From Microscillaceae bacterium (GTDB taxonomy: Bacteria > Bacteroidota > Bacteroidia > Cytophagales > Microscillaceae): a stretch of 6,176 bases of DNA. Positions 5,889 to 6,176 of the stretch are shown here, piece after piece (position 1 is the stretch's first letter; every line of letters starts with the position of its first letter). The stretch is from positions 1 to 6,176 of the forward strand of contig DMHB01000170.1 of assembly GCA_003449595.1 (NCBI GenBank), given 5' to 3'. The position numbers and the translations under genes were made by a program. A model generated the notes under the pieces. It had not been told where the DNA came from. It worked only from the letters and a program-made list of their open reading frames with translations, and ran no database searches.

Positions 5889-5954
5889 GGGATGGGCGAT
5901 TTATTCTTGTCAATTATGGCACTTTGGTGTCTTTTTATTTATTGAACAAATCCT

Positions 5955-6176
5955 ATGAAAGGAGTTAATAAAGTTATTTTGGTAGGGAATTTGGGCAATA
6001 TGCCTGAGGTAAAAACCTTGTCAGACGAAGTACAAGTGGCTAAATTTTCTTTAGCTACTACAGAGATTTATAAGGATAAAGACGGGCAAAAACAATCGCA
6101 GACTGAGTGGCACACCATTTTGGCGTGGCGCGGATTGGCCGATCTGGCAGCGAAATATCTGCAAAAAGGTAGCCTT
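5955..6176 (+). CDS. ssb: single-stranded DNA-binding protein Ssb (N-terminal 74 residues, cut by window end)
   Basis: The frame is open from the ATG at 5955 to the last base of the window, so the 3' part lies outside. The 74 visible residues are the first part of a bacterial Ssb OB fold: VNKVILVGNLG at 4-14, VAKFSLATTE at about 28-37, and TEWHTILAWRGLADLAAKY at 50-68 followed by LQKGSL. The conserved aromatic Trp52 in TEWH, which stacks on DNA bases in the family, is present, as are the strands that build the tetramer. Ssb coats single-stranded DNA during replication, repair and recombination and recruits partners through an acidic C-terminal tail, which is not visible here. The usual family GNLGxDPEV reads GNLGNMPEV here, with Met in place of Asp. 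No Shine-Dalgarno precedes the start, and a clear promoter was not found in the 66-base gap, so read-through from the ferredoxin gene is possible. Confidence 0.95.
   Translation, partial: MKGVNKVILVGNLGNMPEVKTLSDEVQVAKFSLATTEIYKDKDGQKQSQTEWHTILAWRGLADLAAKYLQKGSL

Noticed and set aside
5902..5909. TATTCTTG as a promoter element for ssb
   Set aside because: It has one mismatch to TAnnTTTG and a poor upstream partner. It cannot be told apart from chance in this short gap.

Overview
The window looks like ordinary chromosomal DNA from a member of the Bacteroidota, probably an environmental Cytophagia-like lineage. Four observations support this. Genes lack clear Shine-Dalgarno sequences. Several upstream regions carry TTTG / TAnnTTTG promoter elements, which are the Bacteroidota sigma-A consensus. 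Exported proteins have signal peptides ending in Ala followed by Gln. The protein families present (small outer-membrane barrels, exported transglutaminase-like proteins, a Bacteroidota-type Ssb) also fit. The genus cannot be named from the sequence.

Layout: positions 1-90 hold the probable tail of an upstream gene and a strong rho-independent terminator. Next come a four-helix inner-membrane protein of unknown function (115-1227), a small outer-membrane beta-barrel protein with its own promoter and terminator (1325-1954), and an exported alpha/beta hydrolase (2095-3081). The hydrolase converges on a class-3-type aldehyde dehydrogenase on the minus strand (3172-4614), and the two share a bidirectional terminator. 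A 191-base divergent region (4615-4805) carries promoter-like elements for both directions and several short repeats. It separates the dehydrogenase from an exported transglutaminase-like protein (4806-5531). A small thioredoxin-like [2Fe-2S] ferredoxin (5616-5888) and the first 74 codons of single-stranded DNA-binding protein Ssb (5955 to the window end) complete the window. No gene-free stretch exceeds 300 bases.

The genes do not form an obvious pathway. Most appear to be separate transcription units, each with its own promoter or terminator. I see no mobile element, CRISPR array, RNA gene, toxin-antitoxin pair or defence module, and no convincing new multi-gene system. The points most worth a second look are the unassigned membrane protein, the repeat-rich divergent promoter region, the transglutaminase-like protein, and the lysine- and cysteine-rich small ferredoxin.
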